Shown: in pieces, positions 32,612 through 41,902 of the stretch
Layout of the letters: each line of letters opens with the position of its first letter
How positions within the stretch are numbered: the stretch's first letter is position 1
Assembly (NCBI GenBank): GCA_002373165.1
Contig: DFJS01000067.1
Location: forward strand, 17,856-81,855
Origin: Ruminococcus sp. UBA3665
GTDB taxonomy: Bacteria; Bacillota; Clostridia; Oscillospirales; Ruminococcaceae
Reading direction: 5' to 3'
DNA length: 64,000 bases
The notes under the pieces: generated by a model
What the model was told of the DNA's origin: nothing
Database searches by the model: none
Seen by the model: the letters and a program-made list of their open reading frames with translations, nothing else
Translations under genes and position numbers: made by a program

Positions 32612-33985
32612 TTACTCGCCGGGATGCGAAATCCAGCACTGTCCGCCGGATTGTTCTGGTTCTGCGGCATAGCTCTGGATTATTTTATTAGTAACAGCAT
32701 CAATATCGAGTATCATGCTGTAATGATTTTCCTGAAGCTCCTGTTCAGTAGGCTGAAAGATCATATGCCATACGGGGGTCAGCACATAGCCCTGAAAGAT
32801 GCCGCGGCTGTCGGTAATTTTTTCCGTAGCATACTGAATTTTTGCGGATTCGAGAATTCTTTCTTCTGTGAGAAAATCATCCGCAAGCTGAAACGCCTGA
32901 TTGACATCCAGCAGAGTAACAGCTTCTGTTTTGGGATTGATGTCAGTATACTGAATCTGCGTTGGCGGATTGAGGAAATAATTTGCTTTGACATAACCGA
33001 TCTGATTTTTCTGAAACATGCCGATTTCGATCCATGTGCCTTCGGTCTGCACTGGATTTCCGGAAGAGATACAGGCATCGGAAACGACAGGCATATCCCG
33101 GCTGACAAAGCCGAACCGGAATATAACTGCCTGACGGCCGTCCGGGAAGTTACGGATTTCCAGCCCCTCGTCAGAAAGATGATAATCAGAAGTAAAAAAC
33201 AAAGAACTTTCTGTTTCGTAAGAATATAAAAATTCCCGTGCAGTATTCATCATTTCAATGAGAGTGACTTCCTGGCCGTCCAGCATGACAGCATCCCCGT
33301 ATCCGGCAAAGAGAGTATCCGTATCGCGCTGAATATCATATTTATTTTTTCCCTCGTCATAGATTAATTTTACAGGAAACTGCCAGACGGGATTTCTCTG
33401 CGTGTAGACAGAATCGGGATTCTGCGGAAAATCTTTTCTGCTGACGGTCAGGTTCTGGAATTCGGCATCATAATGCAGAAGAATTTTATCAGAATCATAT
33501 TCCAGAGCCTGAATATCAGGATATTCCTGTTCCGGAACAGAGGGGAAAGACATTGTTTTATCTTTCATGATACAGGTCAGCAGTTTGGGATTCAGTTCTT
33601 CGCCGGAAAAATAGCTCCAGATTTCTGAAATTTTCTGAATATTTTTTTCAGAAACTGATTTTTTCTCATAGAACCGCTGTTCAATATTGCCGACCCGGCA
33701 TACTATTTCTTCGATAGTGCTGGTTTCTGTAAGAATATGTTCTGTCTGAGGATGTTTGTTCTTTCGGAGCGCGCCATAATTCAGCCACGGCTTGACAGAT
33801 TCAAAACCGGGAACTGCTTCTGTTTCGGGAAGAGGAGCAGTTTCGCGCATAGTGCCGCCAAGAGCAGGCTGTTCTGTGGGAGGCATAGTGAAAAGAAACG
33901 GCTGTTCCGGATTTTTCTCACAGGCCTGACAGAACAGCATGATTGCCAGCACAGGAATGATAACTACATGATAAAATTTCATCAT
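32612..33985 (-). CDS. Secreted lipoprotein, ~457 aa, unknown function
   Basis: The signal peptide ends FCQAC, so the protein is probably lipid-anchored. A short Pro/Glu-rich linker leads to a large beta-rich domain; LLDVNQAFQLADDFLTEERI near residue 360 and MIFQPTEQELQENHYSMILDIDAVTNKIIQ near the C-terminus resemble PepSY/YcdB-like repeats with a final 'D...G/K.I' strand. A GTG at 33991 is also in frame; ATG 33985 has AAGGCGG at better spacing. It ends with a run of residues up to 32612; no terminator is obvious before the next promoter. Confidence 0.6.
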   Translation of the reverse strand: MMKFYHVVIIPVLAIMLFCQACEKNPEQPFLFTMPPTEQPALGGTMRETAPLPETEAVPGFESVKPWLNYGALRKNKHPQTEHILTETSTIEEIVCRVGNIEQRFYEKKSVSEKNIQKISEIWSYFSGEELNPKLLTCIMKDKTMSFPSVPEQEYPDIQALEYDSDKILLHYDAEFQNLTVSRKDFPQNPDSVYTQRNPVWQFPVKLIYDEGKNKYDIQRDTDTLFAGYGDAVMLDGQEVTLIEMMNTAREFLYSYETESSLFFTSDYHLSDEGLEIRNFPDGRQAVIFRFGFVSRDMPVVSDACISSGNPVQTEGTWIEIGMFQKNQIGYVKANYFLNPPTQIQYTDINPKTEAVTLLDVNQAFQLADDFLTEERILESAKIQYATEKITDSRGIFQGYVLTPVWHMIFQPTEQELQENHYSMILDIDAVTNKIIQSYAAEPEQSGGQCWISHPGE

Positions 33986-34019
33986 CGGCACCGCCTTAAA
34001 ATAGATTTCTGCATAAAAA

Positions 34020-34066
34020 ACACATGACCTCCGGAAAATATGACAGAAATTCTCCGGAAGTCATGA
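34020..34066 (-). terminator. Terminator of the MBL-fold gene
   Basis: CATGACCTCCGG pairs CTCCGGAAGTCATG around a 17-nt loop; read on minus, it is followed by TGTGTTTTTTATG. Confidence 0.7.
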
Positions 34067-34096
34067 GTTTTGTAGGAATATACAAAAATAAGAAGA

Positions 34097-35023
34097 TTAA
34101 ACTGTGCTGTCTGCCGAAATTTCAGAATCTTCTCCGGCAGAATCGTCTTCTTTGAAGTTCATCCATGTTTCAAAGCTGACCGCGCTGCCTGTGCTGGTAC
34201 AGCGGATATTGCCGTCCCGGAAGGTGACATATGTTTCGATATTACGGTCAGCAAGTTCCTGCATGATAACTTCGGAAAGGTTTTCTTCATCTGTTGTGAC
34301 AACAGCATATTCAGGCGTAACCTGATCCAGAAATTCGCCCAGATTAGCGACTTCTCTGCCGTGATAGGGTTCTTTGAGGACATCGCAGTCGCCCATATCC
34401 ATCAGTTCTGTAAGACGTTCCTGCATGGCATCGCCCGTAAAAAGAAAAACTTCATCATGATGTGTCATTTTAATCACGAGTGAATGATTATTATCATCGC
34501 CGTCATGATAAGATTTCTGCTGACAGGGATAGATTTCAAAATAGGCATCATCCAGCATAAAAGTCATAGAAGAAGAAGTCAGCAGTTCCCATTCCAGGCC
34601 TTTGAGTTCCATTGCTTCGCACAGGTTAGTATATTCCGTGCTTGCTTCGGAATAATTTGCGCCGATCACATGACTGACATTGAATTCGTTGACGACTTTT
34701 GCCGCGCCGCCGATATGGTCCTGATCATAATGTGTAAGAATCATATAATCGACAGTATCCGTACCGAGGGCATTCAGGCAGTTGCGGACTTTTTTCCCGT
34801 CTGTTTTCTCGCCGCAGTCGATGACGACAGCATGATTTTCTGTCTTGATGACAGCAGCATCTGCCTTGCCAACTTTGAGAAAATCGACAGTCAGGTTATA
34901 AGTTTCGGCAGGTTCTGTATAGGCGGCAGTCTGACTGGGTTCAGAAGAAGCCGTTCCCTGGGAACATCCGGTCAGCAGCAGGCTGATTCCTGCAAGCATC
35001 GCATATAATTTTGTTATTTTCAT
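34097..35023 (-). CDS. Metallo-beta-lactamase-fold lipoprotein (ComEC C-terminal-like)
   Basis: The product (308 aa) has lipobox LLTGC (Cys19) and an MBL domain of the ComEC/YbfD-like type: VDFLKVGKADAAVIKT near residue 43, VVIDCGE, and the metal motif LTHYDQDHIGGA near 92 (H-x-D-x-D-H). Later LFTGDAMQERL and DVLKEPYHGR follow the family. Extracellular anchoring suggests hydrolysis of a nucleic-acid or phosphodiester substrate outside the cell, but this is inference. ATG 35023 has AGAAAGGA upstream. Next to a Na/Pi cotransporter on the same strand. Confidence 0.8.
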   Translation of the reverse strand: MKITKLYAMLAGISLLLTGCSQGTASSEPSQTAAYTEPAETYNLTVDFLKVGKADAAVIKTENHAVVIDCGEKTDGKKVRNCLNALGTDTVDYMILTHYDQDHIGGAAKVVNEFNVSHVIGANYSEASTEYTNLCEAMELKGLEWELLTSSSMTFMLDDAYFEIYPCQQKSYHDGDDNNHSLVIKMTHHDEVFLFTGDAMQERLTELMDMGDCDVLKEPYHGREVANLGEFLDQVTPEYAVVTTDEENLSEVIMQELADRNIETYVTFRDGNIRCTSTGSAVSFETWMNFKEDDSAGEDSEISADSTV

Positions 35024-35134
35024 AAAAATAATCCTTTCTTGAAAAATAAAAATAATATAAAAAACTGCATAAAAATCGGCTGGAACTTTCAGGAAAAAGC
35101 AGGCCGTGCAGACAAGCCGCATGACCTGCATTTC

Positions 35135-36919
35135 TCAGAGGGTACTTGTATTGATACTGTACTGGTGTGAAAATTTTTCAAAATTATCGTTGAAATTCTT
35201 GTTGCCGAATTTGACTTTGTTCAGATAGCCGTGAGTTTCAAACGTGCTGTGAGAAGTTTCAATGACAGATACGGCAATATTGGAGCAGTGATCGGAAACG
35301 CGTTCAAAATTATTCAGAATATCGGCCAGAACAAAGCCTGTCTCGATGGTGCAGGTGCCTGCCTGAAGCCGCTTGACATGATTGGCCTTGATATCTCTTG
35401 TCAGATAATCAATGACCTGTTCCAGCGGTTCGATATCGGCGGCATCGGCTTCATCTACAGTTTTATAGACTCTGTAGGCGCGTTCGAGGATATCTTCCAG
35501 AGCCTCGGTGAGCACATCCATTTCCTTCATGGCATTTTCAGAGAACTGTAATTTTTTGTCATGAATTTCCTTGGCGATATCGGCCAGATTAATGGCATGA
35601 TCTCCGAGGCGTTCAAAATCTCCGATAGCTCTCAGCACCCGGGAAGATACCTGACTGTCATGTTCGGACAATGCCTGCGAAGTCAGCTGTACCAGTGTCG
35701 TACCTATTTTATCTTCATAGTCATCTAATTTGTCTTCATTTTTGAATACTTTTTCGGCTTTTTTTTTATCATAATCTGTCAGGAGAGAAATACTCATGAA
35801 CATAGTTTCTTTTGCAAGCTTTGCCATTTTCCGGGAAGCTTCATCGCATTCTGTTACAGCAACAGAAGGGGTTGTCAGCAGACGCTTGTCAAGCAGAGCA
35901 TGTTCTTCCTGCTGAGGTTCTGTTTCCTTGTCGGGGAGAATCCAGTTTGCAATTTTTTCCAGCTGTTTGGCAAACGGCAGCAGCAGAATTGTCGTCAGGA
36001 TATTAAACACTGTGTGAACAATCGCAATGCCGACAGAATTGATTACCATATCCGAGAAGGCAAACCCGATTGTCATATCCAGAATTTCATAGAGTGTCAG
36101 GAAAAATACGGTTCCGATGATATTGAATGCAATATGAATCACGCCTACTTTCTTGGCGTTTCTGTTTACGCCGAAACTGGAGATCAGGGCAGTCACACAG
36201 GTGCCGATATTCTGTCCCATGATAATCGGAATTGCCATGCCGAACGTAATTGCTTCGGAAGAATCGGCCAGTCTCTGGAGAATGCCGATAGATGCCGCAG
36301 AACTCTGGATCACTCCGGTTACGACCGTGCCGACCAGTACGCCCAGCAGAGGATTTTCAAATTTTGTCAGAAGCTGCTGGAATTCCTGCGAATCTTTCAG
36401 CGGCGCAACCGCATCGCCCATCAGTACCATGCCATACATCAGGACGGCAAAGCCGACCAGGATATTTCCGATATCTTTTTTTCTGCCGTTTTTCGACATC
36501 ATAATCAGCACTGCGCCGACCAGAGCAAAAATCAGGGAAAAATATTCCGGGTTCAGCAGTGACAGCCACAGGGGGCCTTCTGTATCCACACCCATCAGGC
36601 ACAGCAGCCAGGTTGTAAACGTCTTGCCGATATTCGAGCCGATAATTACCGTTACTGTCTGACTGACATCCATCATGCCGCAGTTGACAAGTCCCACCAG
36701 CATGACCGTAACAGACGAGGAAGACTGCAATACAATTGTGATAAACGTCCCCAGAAACAGACTAAGCCATGTATTGGATGTCAGTTTCTTCAATGCCTGT
36801 TCCAGTTTGCCTCCGGCCATTTTTTCCAGTCCGGAAGACATGACATTCATACCATACAGGAAGAACGCCAGCCCGCCGATGACCATAATCACCGCCAGCA
36901 CTACTTCTTTGACACTCAT
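35135..36919 (-). CDS. Na+/phosphate cotransporter with C-terminal PhoU domain
   Basis: The product (594 aa) is a NptA/YjbB-type transporter. Two inverted Na_Pi_cotrans repeats carry the QSSS signatures: TIVLQSSSSVTVMLVG near residue 58 and GVIQSSAASIGIL near 205, with GSNIGKT and GQNIGTC following each. The C-terminal ~200 residues form a PhoU-like helical bundle with ERLGDHAINLADIAKE and ERVSDHCSNIAV, the conserved ExxxDH metal-binding motifs. A TTG start at 36928 is possible; ATG 36919 follows AAAGGCGG. Confidence 0.9.
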   Translation of the reverse strand: MSVKEVVLAVIMVIGGLAFFLYGMNVMSSGLEKMAGGKLEQALKKLTSNTWLSLFLGTFITIVLQSSSSVTVMLVGLVNCGMMDVSQTVTVIIGSNIGKTFTTWLLCLMGVDTEGPLWLSLLNPEYFSLIFALVGAVLIMMSKNGRKKDIGNILVGFAVLMYGMVLMGDAVAPLKDSQEFQQLLTKFENPLLGVLVGTVVTGVIQSSAASIGILQRLADSSEAITFGMAIPIIMGQNIGTCVTALISSFGVNRNAKKVGVIHIAFNIIGTVFFLTLYEILDMTIGFAFSDMVINSVGIAIVHTVFNILTTILLLPFAKQLEKIANWILPDKETEPQQEEHALLDKRLLTTPSVAVTECDEASRKMAKLAKETMFMSISLLTDYDKKKAEKVFKNEDKLDDYEDKIGTTLVQLTSQALSEHDSQVSSRVLRAIGDFERLGDHAINLADIAKEIHDKKLQFSENAMKEMDVLTEALEDILERAYRVYKTVDEADAADIEPLEQVIDYLTRDIKANHVKRLQAGTCTIETGFVLADILNNFERVSDHCSNIAVSVIETSHSTFETHGYLNKVKFGNKNFNDNFEKFSHQYSINTSTL

Positions 36920-37123
36920 ACGTAACAACCGCCTTTCAAGTGGTTTTGTTAAGAATAATCATAAGCCTGAAAGCTTAAAATAAGCTTGATTTCTGTAAAT
37001 TTTCACATATTTTTCATGCCATTTTCATCATAGCAGAGAAATATAAAATGCACTAGTATAATCATGTTAAATCTATGTAAAATCCTGAATCCGGATTCAC
37101 GGCAGGGATTTTTTTTCTGATTC
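36920..37123. other. Intergenic region with 14-bp palindrome and terminator-like hairpin
   Basis: No ORF is supported here. TGAATCCGGATTCA (37086-37099) is a perfect palindrome, enclosed by AAATCCT / AGGGATTT and followed by eight T (about 37110-37118), looking like a plus-strand terminator without an obvious gene to terminate. A TATAAT-like box (37056-37061) lies upstream, but no good -35 accompanies it. Confidence 0.4.
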
Positions 37124-37152
37124 TTGACAGGAACATAAAAATATGCTATAAT
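37124..37152 (+). promoter_or_regulatory. Promoter of the paaK-ior operon
   Basis: TTGACA (37124-37129), 17 nt, TATAAT (37147-37152), leaving a ~105-nt leader before the ATG at 37267 in which no known riboswitch is recognisable. Confidence 0.8.
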
Positions 37153-37266
37153 AATGTTAATCATGCAAAACGCCCGGTTTATTTGATTAACTCTATCAAG
37201 AAACTATGTTTTTTGCACAAAAGCTTTAAAGTATTAAAATCCAAGAAAGAGAAGTGAATTTTTTTC

Positions 37267-38574
37267 ATGTTTTTTCAGAAAGACATCGAAACCATGCCTC
37301 GTCAGAAAATTGAGGAAATTCAGCTTGCACGGCTGAAGCATCAGGTGCAGTACTGCATGGACAATGTGCCGTTTTATCATAAGCGGCTGACCGAAGCCGG
37401 CATTACGGCAGATAAAATCAAAACTCTGTCAGATATCCAGTATATCCCGTATACGACCAAAGCAGATATCCGGGATCATTATCCTTTCGGGCTGTTTGCC
37501 AGACCCATGAAGGAAATTGTCAGAATTCATGCTTCCAGCGGCACAACAGGAAAGCCTACTGTTGTGGGCTATACCCGGAATGACCTGAATAACTGGAGCG
37601 ACTGTGTCGCCCGTCTGTGTGCGGCTGTCGGCGTAAATGATAACGATATTGCACAGATTTCGTTCGGTTACGGACTGTTTACCGGCGCACTCGGCCTGCA
37701 TTATGGTCTGGAAAAGCTCGGCTGTGCCGTGATTCCGATTTCTTCCGGCAATACCCAGAAACAGGCCATGATTCTGAAAGATTTCGGTACCACTGTCCTG
37801 ATCAGTACCCCGTCCTATGCCATGTATATGAGTGAAGTTGCCCACGAAATGGGAATTTCTAACGAAGAATTAAAATTACGAATCGGCCTGTTCGGTTCAG
37901 AAGGCTGTACCGATGCCCTGAGAGATAAAATCGAAAAAGGGTTCGGCCTGTTCTCGACTGATAACTATGGCATGAGTGAACTGATGGGGCCGGGCGTTTC
38001 CGGCGAATGTGAATGCCGCTGCGGTCTGCATTTTGCCGAAGACCATTTTCTGCCGGAAGTCATCAACAGCGAAACAGGCGAAGTCCTTCCCAGAGGCGAA
38101 AAAGGCGAACTTGTCGTGACAACTCTTACCAAAGAAGGCATTCCGCTGCTGCGCTACAGAACCAAAGATATCACCAGAATTCACTATGAAACATGCAAGT
38201 GCGGCCGCACTCATGCCCGTATGGAAAAAGTACAGGGCAGAAGCGACGATATGCTGAAAATCCGCGGCGTGAACGTCTTCCCGTCCCAGATTGAAAGCGT
38301 TATGGCCAATATCGAAGGCATTTCCCCTCACTATGAACTGATTCTTACCAGAAAGAATTATACAGATTATCTGGAAGTCAGAATTGAAATTATTGACGAA
38401 TCCCTGCTGGAAAAGCTTGAAAATCTGGAAAAGCTCCAGAAAGAAGCCGCCGATAAACTCAAAACAGTGCTGGGCATTCAGGCAAAAGTCACGCTGGTTG
38501 CACCGAAATCAATTCAGCGTTACGAAGGCAAGGCCAAGCGCATTATCGACAAAAGAAACGAAACAGAAGAGTAA
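37267..38574 (+). CDS. paaK: Phenylacetate--CoA ligase family protein
   Basis: The product (435 aa) is an adenylate-forming enzyme. HASSGTTGKPTVVGYTRND near residue 90 is the ATP-binding P-loop, DNYGMSELMGPGVSGEC near 237 the A5 region, YRTKDITRI near 297 with zinc-like CKCGRTH, and GRSDDMLKIRGVNVFPSQIE near 327 the A8 hinge. Beside indolepyruvate oxidoreductase genes, it probably interconverts arylacetyl-CoA and arylacetate with ATP formation during fermentation of aromatic amino acids. First gene of a six-gene operon. Confidence 0.9.
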   Translation: MFFQKDIETMPRQKIEEIQLARLKHQVQYCMDNVPFYHKRLTEAGITADKIKTLSDIQYIPYTTKADIRDHYPFGLFARPMKEIVRIHASSGTTGKPTVVGYTRNDLNNWSDCVARLCAAVGVNDNDIAQISFGYGLFTGALGLHYGLEKLGCAVIPISSGNTQKQAMILKDFGTTVLISTPSYAMYMSEVAHEMGISNEELKLRIGLFGSEGCTDALRDKIEKGFGLFSTDNYGMSELMGPGVSGECECRCGLHFAEDHFLPEVINSETGEVLPRGEKGELVVTTLTKEGIPLLRYRTKDITRIHYETCKCGRTHARMEKVQGRSDDMLKIRGVNVFPSQIESVMANIEGISPHYELILTRKNYTDYLEVRIEIIDESLLEKLENLEKLQKEAADKLKTVLGIQAKVTLVAPKSIQRYEGKAKRIIDKRNETEE

Positions 38575-38604
38575 TTATTATCTATTTTGGAGGAATTTTA
38601 TCAC

Positions 38605-40341
38605 ATGAAAGAATTAATGATCGGCAATGCCGCTGTTGCCCGCGGTCTGTACGAAGCCGGAGTGCAGGTGATCTCCAGCTATCCGGGCACACCCAGCACG
38701 GAAATTACAGAATTCGCCGCCACTTATGACGAAATCTACTGCGAATGGGCACCCAATGAGAAAGTCGCAATGGAAACTGCTTTCGGAGCATCTCTGCGCG
38801 GAGTCCGGACAGCCTGTGCCATGAAGCATGTCGGACTGAATGTCGCCGCCGACCCGCTGTTTACGCTTTCTTATACCGGCGTGACGGGCGGTCTGGTTGT
38901 CTGTGTGGCCGATGACCCCGGAATGCACTCTTCCCAGAATGAACAGGATTCCCGTCACTACGCCATCGGCGCAAAAGTTCCCATGCTGGAACCGGCTGAT
39001 TCTGCTGAATGTAAAGAATTTGCAAAGCTTGCTTTTGAAATTTCTGAAACATTCGATACACCCTGCCTGCTCCGCATGTGTACCAGAATCGCCCATGCAC
39101 AGAGCGTAGTCGAACTGGAAGACCGTGTTGTTCCGGAATGTCCTGCTTATGAAAAAAATCCGGCAAAATACATCATGGCTCCCGCGAATGCCATCAAGCG
39201 GCATCCTGTTGTGGAAGAGCGTACCAGAAAATTAACTGAATATGCCGAAACAGCTTCTGTCAACCGTCTGGAAATCGGCGGTACGCAGATTGGCATTATC
39301 ACATCCGGGGCATGTTATCAGTATGTAAAAGAAGTGTTCGGCGATGCCGTCAGCATTCTGAAGCTTGGCATGGTGAATCCTCTGCCTGTGCAGAAGATCA
39401 AGGCATTTGCGCAGATGGTGAACAAGCTCTATGTTGTGGAAGAACTGGACGGCATTATCGAAACTCACTGCAAGAACATCGGCGTGAATGTAATCGGCAA
39501 GGAATTATTCACACCTCTGGGCGAATACTCTCAGAAGAGCATTGCGGCGGCATTCGGACTGCCTGCGAAAGAAACAGTCACAGCCGATACGCCTGTGCCG
39601 ATGCGTCCGCCTGTGATGTGTTCGGGCTGTCCGCACCGCGGCATGTTCTATGTATTATCGAAGAATAAAATCACAGTTCTGGGGGATATTGGCTGTTATA
39701 CGCTGGGGTCTGCGGCACCTTTGTGCGCACTGGATTCGACTTTGTGCATGGGCGCATCGATTTCGGGACTGCATGGATATAATAAGGCATCCAAAGGCGG
39801 GACGGAGAATCAGTCTGTAGCAGTCATCGGCGATTCTACTTTCATGCATTCCGGCATGACCGGACTGGCGAATATTGCCTATAACGGCTCGAATTCGACT
39901 GTGATTATTCTGGATAATTCCATCACGGGCATGACGGGTCATCAGCAGAATCCGACGACAGGCTATAATATCAAGGGCGATCCTGCGACTAAAATTGATT
40001 TAGAGGCTCTGTGTCATGCGCTGGGCATCAACAGAGTCAGAGTTGTTGACCCCTACAATCTGGACGAATGCGAAAAGGCAGTCAAGGAAGAATTAGCTGT
40101 TGCAGAGCCTTCTGTGATTATTTCGCGCCGTCCGTGCGTATTATTGAAGTATGTCAAGCCGAAAAAGCCTGTAGTTGTCGATAAAGACAAGTGCAGAAGC
40201 TGCAAACGCTGCATGAAGCTGGGCTGTCCGTCAGTTCATATTGATGCCGACGGCAAGGCCGGAATTGATAATACTCTCTGCGTGGGCTGCGGTGTCTGTG
40301 AACAGCTCTGTCCGTTCGATGCGATTCATGATGGTGAATAA
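38605..40341 (+). CDS. iorA: Indolepyruvate ferredoxin oxidoreductase alpha subunit
   Basis: The product (578 aa) fuses the pyrimidine and ThDP-binding domains. Start KELMIGNAAVARGLYEAGVQV; SYPGTPSTEITEF near residue 28; CSGCPHRGMFY near 338; GDIGCYTLG, then GDSTFMHSGMTGLAN and DNSITGMTGHQ as the ThDP motif; the C-terminus has ferredoxin motifs CRSCKRCMKLGCP and CVGCGVCEQLCPF for two [4Fe-4S] clusters. It oxidises arylpyruvates from Trp, Phe and Tyr to aryl-acetyl-CoA. ATG 38605 has GGAGG upstream. Confidence 0.94.
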   Translation: MKELMIGNAAVARGLYEAGVQVISSYPGTPSTEITEFAATYDEIYCEWAPNEKVAMETAFGASLRGVRTACAMKHVGLNVAADPLFTLSYTGVTGGLVVCVADDPGMHSSQNEQDSRHYAIGAKVPMLEPADSAECKEFAKLAFEISETFDTPCLLRMCTRIAHAQSVVELEDRVVPECPAYEKNPAKYIMAPANAIKRHPVVEERTRKLTEYAETASVNRLEIGGTQIGIITSGACYQYVKEVFGDAVSILKLGMVNPLPVQKIKAFAQMVNKLYVVEELDGIIETHCKNIGVNVIGKELFTPLGEYSQKSIAAAFGLPAKETVTADTPVPMRPPVMCSGCPHRGMFYVLSKNKITVLGDIGCYTLGSAAPLCALDSTLCMGASISGLHGYNKASKGGTENQSVAVIGDSTFMHSGMTGLANIAYNGSNSTVIILDNSITGMTGHQQNPTTGYNIKGDPATKIDLEALCHALGINRVRVVDPYNLDECEKAVKEELAVAEPSVIISRRPCVLLKYVKPKKPVVVDKDKCRSCKRCMKLGCPSVHIDADGKAGIDNTLCVGCGVCEQLCPFDAIHDGE

Positions 40342-40370
40342 TTAAAAATTTCTGAATCGGGGGAAATTTC

Positions 40371-40850
40371 ATGATGTTCGATATGATTTTTTCAGGGCTG
40401 ACATTTCTGGCTGGAATGCTGTTATTTGCTTACACACTCATCTGTCTGCCCTTGACTTACAGAAAAGCGAAGAAATCCGGCATTGTGAAATTTCACTTCC
40501 GGCACGGCAGATTTTATTATATTCTGGGGTCGGTTGTGATTTTCTGGGGAATTGCACTGCTGACTTACTATATTCAGCAGGCAGATTTCTGGCATGTGAT
40601 ATTTTATATCGGCTATATATTGGTAATGATTATCTGTGCAGTTTCTGAAATGGGATATATCACAAATGACGGCTGGTATGGCATTAATGACAAACATCCG
40701 CGGAAACTCATCAGCAAAACCGGAAATCATGAACTCTGGTTTTATTTTGCAGGAAGCAAAAATAACTATCTGTTTCTGCATATTCCCGATACCCCCGAAA
40801 ACCGACAGAAATTCAGAGAATTACTAATCAGGAAAGAAGAATTGTTATGA
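40371..40850 (+). CDS. Small membrane protein in the ior operon, unknown
   Basis: The product (159 aa) has three or four hydrophobic helices (residues 5-30, 45-66, 72-92) and a soluble C-terminal part. No family recognised. It sits 29 bp after iorA and overlaps the following gene by 4 bp, so it is cotranscribed. Possibly a later insertion into the usual iorA-iorB pair. Confidence 0.65.
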   Translation: MMFDMIFSGLTFLAGMLLFAYTLICLPLTYRKAKKSGIVKFHFRHGRFYYILGSVVIFWGIALLTYYIQQADFWHVIFYIGYILVMIICAVSEMGYITNDGWYGINDKHPRKLISKTGNHELWFYFAGSKNNYLFLHIPDTPENRQKFRELLIRKEELL

Positions 40851-41263
40851 GCGATATTTTTGGTAATTATGAGATACCCAAAGAGAAAAAAGAACTTGCT
40901 GTATATTATAGATATCATGGGTGCAACTGCTGTCAGGCCGTTCTGTTTGCATTCTCCGATAAACTGAATCTGTCAGGAGAGCAGCTCAAGCAGATGGGCG
41001 CGGCATTCGGGTTAGGCATGGGCGGTATGGAAGGCACATGCGGCGCACTCTGTGCGGCAGAAATGCTCTTAGGCCTGAAACAGTTTCAGCAGGGAAAGCC
41101 CGTAAGAAGTACAGCACAGAAAATGCATCAGTATTTTACAGAAAAATCCGGCGCATCCATCTGCAAAGACCTGAAAGGCATCGAAACAGGAACTATGCTC
41201 TGTTCCTGTGATGACTGCGTCCGGAATGCAGTGGAATCGGCAGAAAAATATATTTTTAACTAA
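40847..41263 (+). CDS. C_GCAxxG_C_C family redox-type protein
   Basis: The product (138 aa) shows the cysteine pattern that defines this family: CNCCQAVL near residue 24, GMGGMEGTCGALCAAEMLLG near 57-76, ICKDLKG near 105 and CSCDDCVRNAVE near 120. Such proteins are common beside oxidoreductases in anaerobes and probably bind a metal cluster or act in thiol redox reactions; the exact role is unknown. It lies between iorA and iorB. Confidence 0.85.
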   Translation: MSDIFGNYEIPKEKKELAVYYRYHGCNCCQAVLFAFSDKLNLSGEQLKQMGAAFGLGMGGMEGTCGALCAAEMLLGLKQFQQGKPVRSTAQKMHQYFTEKSGASICKDLKGIETGTMLCSCDDCVRNAVESAEKYIFN

Positions 41264-41284
41264 TCAGTCAGGAGGAAATTTTTC

Positions 41285-41863
41285 ATGAATACAAAAGGCA
41301 TTGTCATTGCCGGAGTCGGCGGTCAGGGTTCTTTGCTGGCAAGCAAGCTCTTAGGCCGGGTGCTGGTCAACGAAGGCTATGACATCAAAGTTTCGGAAGT
41401 TCATGGCATGAGTCAGCGCGGCGGCTCGGTCATTACTTATGTCAGATACGGCGATAAGGTGTATTCCCCTGTCGTACAGTCCGGCGAAGCGGATTATATT
41501 ATCTCGTTCGAGCGAATCGAGGCCGCAAGATATGCCCATCTGCTGAAAAAGGGCGGCGTGATTATCACGAATACACAGAGAATCGACCCGATGCCTGTCA
41601 TCACAGGAGCGGCAGAATATCCGGAGCAGATTCTGGAAGAACTCACAGCAAAGGGCGTGCAGATTGAAGCTATGGATGCTCTCACGCTTGCCGAAGAAGC
41701 CGGTTCTTCCAAGGCTGTGAATATTGTCCTGATGGGACAGCTGGCAAAGCATTTTCATATTGAATATGACAAATGGATCGAAGCTCTGGAACAGACAGTC
41801 AAGCCCAGGTTTGTGGAATTGAATAAAAAGGCATTCAAGCTGGGATATGAATTCTCGGCATAA
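41285..41863 (+). CDS. iorB: Indolepyruvate ferredoxin oxidoreductase beta subunit
   Basis: The product (192 aa) is the gamma-type subunit that partners IorA: GIVIAGVGGQGSLLASKLLG near residue 5 is the GxGGQG motif and SEVHGMSQRGGSVITYVRYG near 38 is typical of IorB. It is separated from iorA by two genes rather than adjacent as in most genomes. SD AGGAGG. Confidence 0.93.
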   Translation: MNTKGIVIAGVGGQGSLLASKLLGRVLVNEGYDIKVSEVHGMSQRGGSVITYVRYGDKVYSPVVQSGEADYIISFERIEAARYAHLLKKGGVIITNTQRIDPMPVITGAAEYPEQILEELTAKGVQIEAMDALTLAEEAGSSKAVNIVLMGQLAKHFHIEYDKWIEALEQTVKPRFVELNKKAFKLGYEFSA

Positions 41864-41902
41864 TAATATTTTTAATGATAAAACCCGAAGGAGGAATTTT
41901 TT

